Program-made: the position numbers and the translations under genes
Shown here: positions 59,715-64,000 of the stretch, piece by piece
Layout of the letters: every line of letters starts with the position of its first letter
How positions within the stretch are numbered: the stretch's first letter is position 1
The notes under the pieces: generated by a model
The model's input: only the letters and a program-made list of their open reading frames with translations
What the model was told of the DNA's origin: nothing
Database searches by the model: none
DNA from: Persicaria tinctoria
Lineage: Eukaryota > Streptophyta > Magnoliopsida > Caryophyllales > Polygonaceae
Assembly: GCA_037127255.1 (NCBI GenBank)
Contig: JBANSL010000003.1
Location: 45,257,314-45,321,313 of the forward strand
Length of the DNA stretch: 64,000 nt
Reading direction: 5' to 3'

Positions 59715-61403
59715 ATGGCCTATCGGTATTCCGGCAGGGGCGGAGAGAGTAGAGGTTCGGCGAGGGTTTCTCTGGAACCCAGGAGAGGCATAAAGTCCGG
59801 TGAGTACAGTGGAATAGGCAATGGATCTCAAGCAAAGACTGATACACAGGGCGGGAGCAGTTCATTGAATGAGGAAGAGAAGGGTAGCTCAGGGACAGTA
59901 AATGCGGTCAACAACTCTGAGGTTGACAAACCAGATAAAGGAAAAGGGATATTAATTGAGGAAGAAGCTACGACAACGTCGATCCTGCCGAAAGATGGAC
60001 AAGCTATTAACCCTAAGTTTGGATCTGAGGTGAATAAAGACCTTTCCTTTCTAGCTGCGTTCAAAAGAAGTTTTGAAAGAAGAGACTCTCGAATAGCTAA
60101 GGCTGCGGTGGAGGTGAATCCTTATCGAGATAATAGAAACATTCAGAGGGCTGTTCGATTGGAGAAGCACCTAGATGTGGAAAAGGGCAGAGTGGTGATG
60201 CGACCTGAGGATGTGAAGGAGAAAGAGCTGGAATGGGGTGCAGTTCTGATTGGAATTGTCGCTGGGAGTCCGGTTCAGTACCTGCGTCTGCAATCGTTTA
60301 TCAAATCTGAATGGAATATAGAACTTCCTAAGCTGTACCAGAAACAAAATGGCATCTTTGTTTTTAAATTTAAGAGGGTTGAAGATCGGGATTGGGTTCT
60401 CCGAAATGGCCCGTGGTATGTGGATGGAACTCGGCCCCTCATACTGAAAATTTGGGAATCAGGGATTCCAATCTCTTGGGATGCATTTGACAGCATCTCG
60501 GTTTGGGTGTGCTTGCCGGATCTGGATTTAATGTATATGAGTGAGACTGCTTTGGGAAGGATTGGTAGTGCTATTGGAAATCCTATTTGCTTGGACGAAA
60601 GGACTGCGAGTGGGGAGGGCATTTCTTATGCCAGAATGCTTGTGGAGATCTCAGCAAGGGAAGCACAACAACGGTTTGTGGAGATTGTTGATACGAAAGG
60701 GCAAACTGCACATCAAGCTATCATTTTTGAATGGCTCCCACGTATCTGTACTGAATGTGTAAAATTTGGGCATGTGCTTGAGACATGTCAGATTCGAAAG
60801 AAAAGAATGAAAGAGAGAATGAATCAGCCTAAACAGATGAGATGGGTGGAACGAGTCAAGGTAGATCATACGGAGAAGGAACAGACAGAAGATACAGGCG
60901 GAGATAACCCGGCTGTGTGCGAACTTGATGCAAGTAGAGATGGATCATGTTCGAACATGGCTGCTGGTGAGCGGGATCAGAATCAGCAAAACAGAAATGA
61001 TGGAACTGATAAGAGCAGATCTGTTCAGGAACAGGTAACTGATGTTGTTGATAAGGAAGAAGAAAAGGAGGGAGGTAAGAAGGTAAAGCAAGGAGACGGG
61101 CTCTCTAAGACAGAGCTGATAAGTAATAGAGAGAAACAAAGCAATGACGAAGAGACACAGGCCAGTGGTGAAGAGATTAAGGGAGCAGATCAGGCTTGGA
61201 GCACACCATCAGCCAGAAAGAGACGAAATGGGAATCACAGAACATCTGAGAGATGCTCGATGGTACAGAACTTGATTAAGGCAAATTGCTATGCTATTTT
61301 GGATGTGGAGGTCGAAGATGCACATCTAGGTTTTACTGAACAGCCTGAAACTGAATTGAATCATGGGGAGAGTAGCACTCCCATGTGTGAGATTGATGGA
61401 TAA
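59715..61403 (+). CDS. LINE ORF1 protein (DUF4283 and zinc knuckle)
   Basis: The protein has 562 codons from the first ATG (MAYRYSGRGGESRG), 58 bases after the inferred 5' end. A Gly/Arg-rich start is followed by a DUF4283-type RNA-binding region (about residues 135-300: LEWGAVLIGIV, GIFVFKFKRVEDRDWVLRNG, WYVDGTRPLILKIW, SVWVCLPDLDL). A CCHC knuckle CTECVKFGHVLETC lies at residues 345-358. The last 200 residues are charged and Lys/Glu-rich. ORF1 proteins of plant L1 elements bind element RNA to form the particle used for target-primed reverse transcription. The stop overlaps the ORF2 start (ATGGATAA). No internal damage is seen. Confidence 0.9.
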   Translation: MAYRYSGRGGESRGSARVSLEPRRGIKSGEYSGIGNGSQAKTDTQGGSSSLNEEEKGSSGTVNAVNNSEVDKPDKGKGILIEEEATTTSILPKDGQAINPKFGSEVNKDLSFLAAFKRSFERRDSRIAKAAVEVNPYRDNRNIQRAVRLEKHLDVEKGRVVMRPEDVKEKELEWGAVLIGIVAGSPVQYLRLQSFIKSEWNIELPKLYQKQNGIFVFKFKRVEDRDWVLRNGPWYVDGTRPLILKIWESGIPISWDAFDSISVWVCLPDLDLMYMSETALGRIGSAIGNPICLDERTASGEGISYARMLVEISAREAQQRFVEIVDTKGQTAHQAIIFEWLPRICTECVKFGHVLETCQIRKKRMKERMNQPKQMRWVERVKVDHTEKEQTEDTGGDNPAVCELDASRDGSCSNMAAGERDQNQQNRNDGTDKSRSVQEQVTDVVDKEEEKEGGKKVKQGDGLSKTELISNREKQSNDEETQASGEEIKGADQAWSTPSARKRRNGNHRTSERCSMVQNLIKANCYAILDVEVEDAHLGFTEQPETELNHGESSTPMCEIDG

Positions 61404-64000
61404 AGTCAAATTCGCAGCTTGGAATATATGCGGCCTTAACGACTGCATAAAGAATAATCTCCTAACAAGCTATTGTTGGGATAATAATATTTCTTTAATT
61501 GCTTTTTTAGAGACGAAGGTTTGGAGGAAGAATGTTAATGATGTGAGAATGACACTGATGCATGGATGGGAATACCATGAGAATAGTAGCAGCTGTAATG
61601 GGAAAGGTAGAATTTGGGTTACATAGAACCCAGCCATATTTGATGTAAAGGTTCTGTGTATGGAGGCGCAACTCATCCATTGCAGGGTTGACTCAACGGA
61701 CAGATCCTTTGGTATGGAGGTCACCTTTGTCTATGCTGAGAACTATAAGAAGGACAGAACTGTGCTTTGGAACAGAATTATGCAAATCTCTAAACAATCG
61801 ACAGTGCCTTGGTCGGTTTTAGGCGACTTCAATTGTATCTTAGAGGTGGGAGACAAATGGCCAACGGTTGCAGCTCGTCATGACGATTTTGAGGAGATGA
61901 CTAAATTAATGAATGAAGGCAGCCTCTCTGACATGGACTACGTGGGTGCTAGGCACACATGGCATAACAGGAGTAGTGGTGCAGGTAAGATAGAGAGGAA
62001 AATAGATCGTGTGTTGATTAATGACCTTTGGAGGGACACCTACCAGGACACAAAACCCCTGTTTGACGCCCCTGGGAGTTTGGATCATTCACCTGCAGTG
62101 GTAACACTGAGAAGTAGGCAGCATGGGCGACGTTATCCTTTTAAGTTCAAAAACTTCTGGTGCAATGAAACTGCTTTCCAGAGTTTGATCAGATGTGCTT
62201 GGCAATCGGAGGTGTCAGGATCCAAACAGTATATTTATGCTCAGAAGTTAAAGAATGTAAAGGATGCGCTTCGCTCTTGGGACCGAGCTGTATTCCCAGA
62301 CTTGCAAGGGCAGATTAAAATGCAAAAAGATTGTCTTAAAGAGATCCAGATAAGGTTGATGAAAGAGAAGGACAATGATGGCCTGGTAAAAAGAGCGAAG
62401 GAGGTGGAATCAGAATTACGAGAAAATGTGGGCAGATTAGTAAGTTTAACAGCGCAGAAGGCCAAGATGCATTGGATAACAATGGGAGAGGAGACTTCCT
62501 CTTTGTTTTTCAGAAGTGTTAAGGAAAGAAGGGCTATTAATGCAGTCCAGATGATGAAAGATGATAGGGACGAATGGATAGAAGACGAGCAGGACATCAG
62601 GAAGCATATTGTTAAATACTTTGAATGGTTGTTTGCCACAAAGCCAGAAGAAAACAGGTTTCCTGATGTTCCGAGAGGAGCTGCTGTACACGCTGATGTG
62701 AAGGCAGGGCTGATTAAAATTCCATCAGAACAGGAAATAAAAGATGCGTTGTGGGCTATTGGAATTAACAAATCTCCGGGTCCGGATGGGTTCGGTAGCC
62801 ATTTCTTCAAATGCTGCTGGAGCATATTGGGAAGAGATTTTGTTAGAGCTGTTACTGAAATCTTTGAAAAAGGGAGAGTGCTGCGTCAGCTCAACTCCAC
62901 TTTCGTGTCTTTGATTCCTAAAGTGAAGAACCCTACTTATGTCAAAGATCTACGACCCATATCATGCTGCAACACTATTATGAAAGTGGTCAGTAAGGTC
63001 ATTGTTGGGAGGATAAAACCATATCTGTCAAATCTGATTAGCGATACTCAAGGAGCTTTTATCCCGGGGCGCTCTCTAGTACATAATTGTGTTGTGGCAT
63101 TAGAGATTGTTAAGGGGTATGGAACGAAGCGTGTCTCGCCAAGGTGCACATTGAAGGTTGATTTACAGAAGGCGTATGATTTTGTACGATGGGAGTTTGT
63201 GAAGTTTGCGATGGAGCAGCTCGAATTTCCGATTGATCTGATATCAGTTATAATGGAATGCATCTCTTCAACCTCTTTCTCCATATTGATAAATGGTGCT
63301 CCGGAGGGATACTTTGAGGGGAGAAGAGGTTTGAGGCAAGGGGATCCCCTATCGCCGTATCTCTTTGTGATATGTATGGAAATACTAAATCGCATGCTTA
63401 AGGAAGCTGTTAAGGATCCGAATTTCAACTTCCACCCTAAGTGTGAGGAATTAGAAATCACAAATCTTGCATTTGCAGACGACCTTCTCCTGTTCTGTAG
63501 GGCTGATGCAGTCTCGGTGAAAACTATACAGGAGTGCTTGGATCGGTTTTTCATGGCATCGGGCTTGAGAATTAATGTTCAGAAGAGCACTTGTTTTCTG
63601 GCTGGGGTTGAGGAAACTGAGAGGAGTGGCATAGTGCAGCAGCTGGGCTATACAGTTGGTAGCTTCCCTGTCACGTATCTTGGTATGCCGCTGAACTCTA
63701 GACGAATAAAGGTGGATGGGTACTCAGTTTTGTACGATAAGGTGGATGCAAGGCTGAACTCTTGGGCAGCAAAATCCTTGTCTTATGCCGGCCGACTGCA
63801 GCTGATTAAAGCTGTATTGGAGAGCATCTTCTCGTTCTGGAGTCAGACAATTCTATTACTACAAGCGGTAATAAAACACCTAGAGTCGAGATGCAGACGC
63901 TTTCTCTGGAATGGAAATCTGAATGGTAAAAATAATGTGGTGGCCTGGGATATAGTAACGAAACCAATAGAGGAGGGAGGTTTGGGACTAAAGCAGTTGG
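61396..64000 (+). pseudogene. LINE ORF2: endonuclease and reverse transcriptase, one stop, cut by window end
   Basis: The frame opens at ATG 61396 (MDKVKFAAWNICGLN), overlapping ORF1 by eight bases. It has an APE-type endonuclease (AWNICGLN, FLETKV, VLGDFNCIL, SLDHSPAVV) and a non-LTR RT (INKSPGPDGF, LRPISCCNTIMK, QGAFIPGRSL, KVDLQKAYDFV, LRQGDPLSPYLFVI, FADD at 63472-63483, TYLGMPL). It is still open after 868 codons at the window edge. A TAG at 61624 (codon 77, RIWVT-stop-NPAIF) stands where plant L1 proteins have Trp before NP, so one G-to-A change explains it. Every other codon in the window is open. Whether the C-terminal RNase H or knuckle is intact cannot be seen. Confidence 0.92.

Larger units (their letters stand above)
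59657..64000 (+). mobile_element. L1-type LINE, 5' part (continues past window)
   Basis: The element starts where the tandem array breaks off (ATTCAATT then AGGCGATCACG). It carries both LINE ORFs in order with an almost complete 5' end. The 3' end and target duplication are outside the window. ORF1 is intact and ORF2 has a single stop in the window, so the copy is young. Confidence 0.9.

Overview
The window looks like transposon-rich intergenic DNA from a flowering plant nuclear genome, probably a eudicot. Reasons: Ty1/copia, Ty3/gypsy (Athila type and a chromovirus-like type), CACTA and plant L1 elements are all present, along with GT-AG introns of about 90 bp and a FAR1/FRS-type gene fragment. 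I see no intact host gene. About 95% of the sequence is nested mobile DNA.

Layout. (1) 1-14136: forward copy A of a large LTR element with no pol genes, named LARD-1 here (LTR about 3.1 kb beginning TGTAAAG and ending CCGTTACA, tRNA-Met type PBS, internal domain about 5 kb). Its 3' LTR is interrupted by a complete 4.65-kb copia element (7929-12582, TSD TTCTC). (2) 14137-20351: a reverse LARD-1 LTR fragment joined head-to-head to copy A, itself interrupted by a 4.14-kb CACTA element (14215-18354, TSD TTA) that carries exons of host genes, one of them recognisably VPS35. (3) 20352-21197: a fragment of a FAR1/FRS-family gene. (4) 21198-33069: reverse LARD-1 copy B, arranged as partial internal domain, LTR, internal domain, LTR. 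(5) 33070-37587: minus-strand pieces of a Ty3/gypsy element, including a nearly open RT-RNase H-integrase frame. (6) 37588-57243: forward LARD-1 copy C, with a 9.4-kb non-autonomous Athila-like element (42912-52309, TSD GTTGC) inside its internal domain. (7) 57244-57766: the last three exons of an unrecognised gene. (8) 57767-59656: a small SINE-like insertion and a 255/210-bp alternating tandem array. (9) 59657-64000: the 5' part of an L1-type LINE, running off the window.

The LARD-1 copies have no protein machinery and must have been mobilised in trans. The copia and Athila-like elements are also non-autonomous, for different reasons: the first has eight in-frame stops with no frameshift, and the second has lost RT, RNase H and the integrase core. 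Nesting gives relative ages. The gene fragments are older than the LARD-1 copies next to them, LARD-1 is older than the Athila, copia and CACTA insertions, and the copia copy, whose two LTRs read as identical, is among the youngest.

The most unusual structure is in the Athila-like element. A TCGA-based motif of about 15 nt, read as VDLDK or VEIDK in the protein, is scattered through its coding region and both ends of its LTRs. Next come the host-gene exons inside the CACTA element, and two antisense ORFs that stay open in all three LARD-1 copies. All boundaries and comparisons were made by reading the sequence; no alignment or database search was run.
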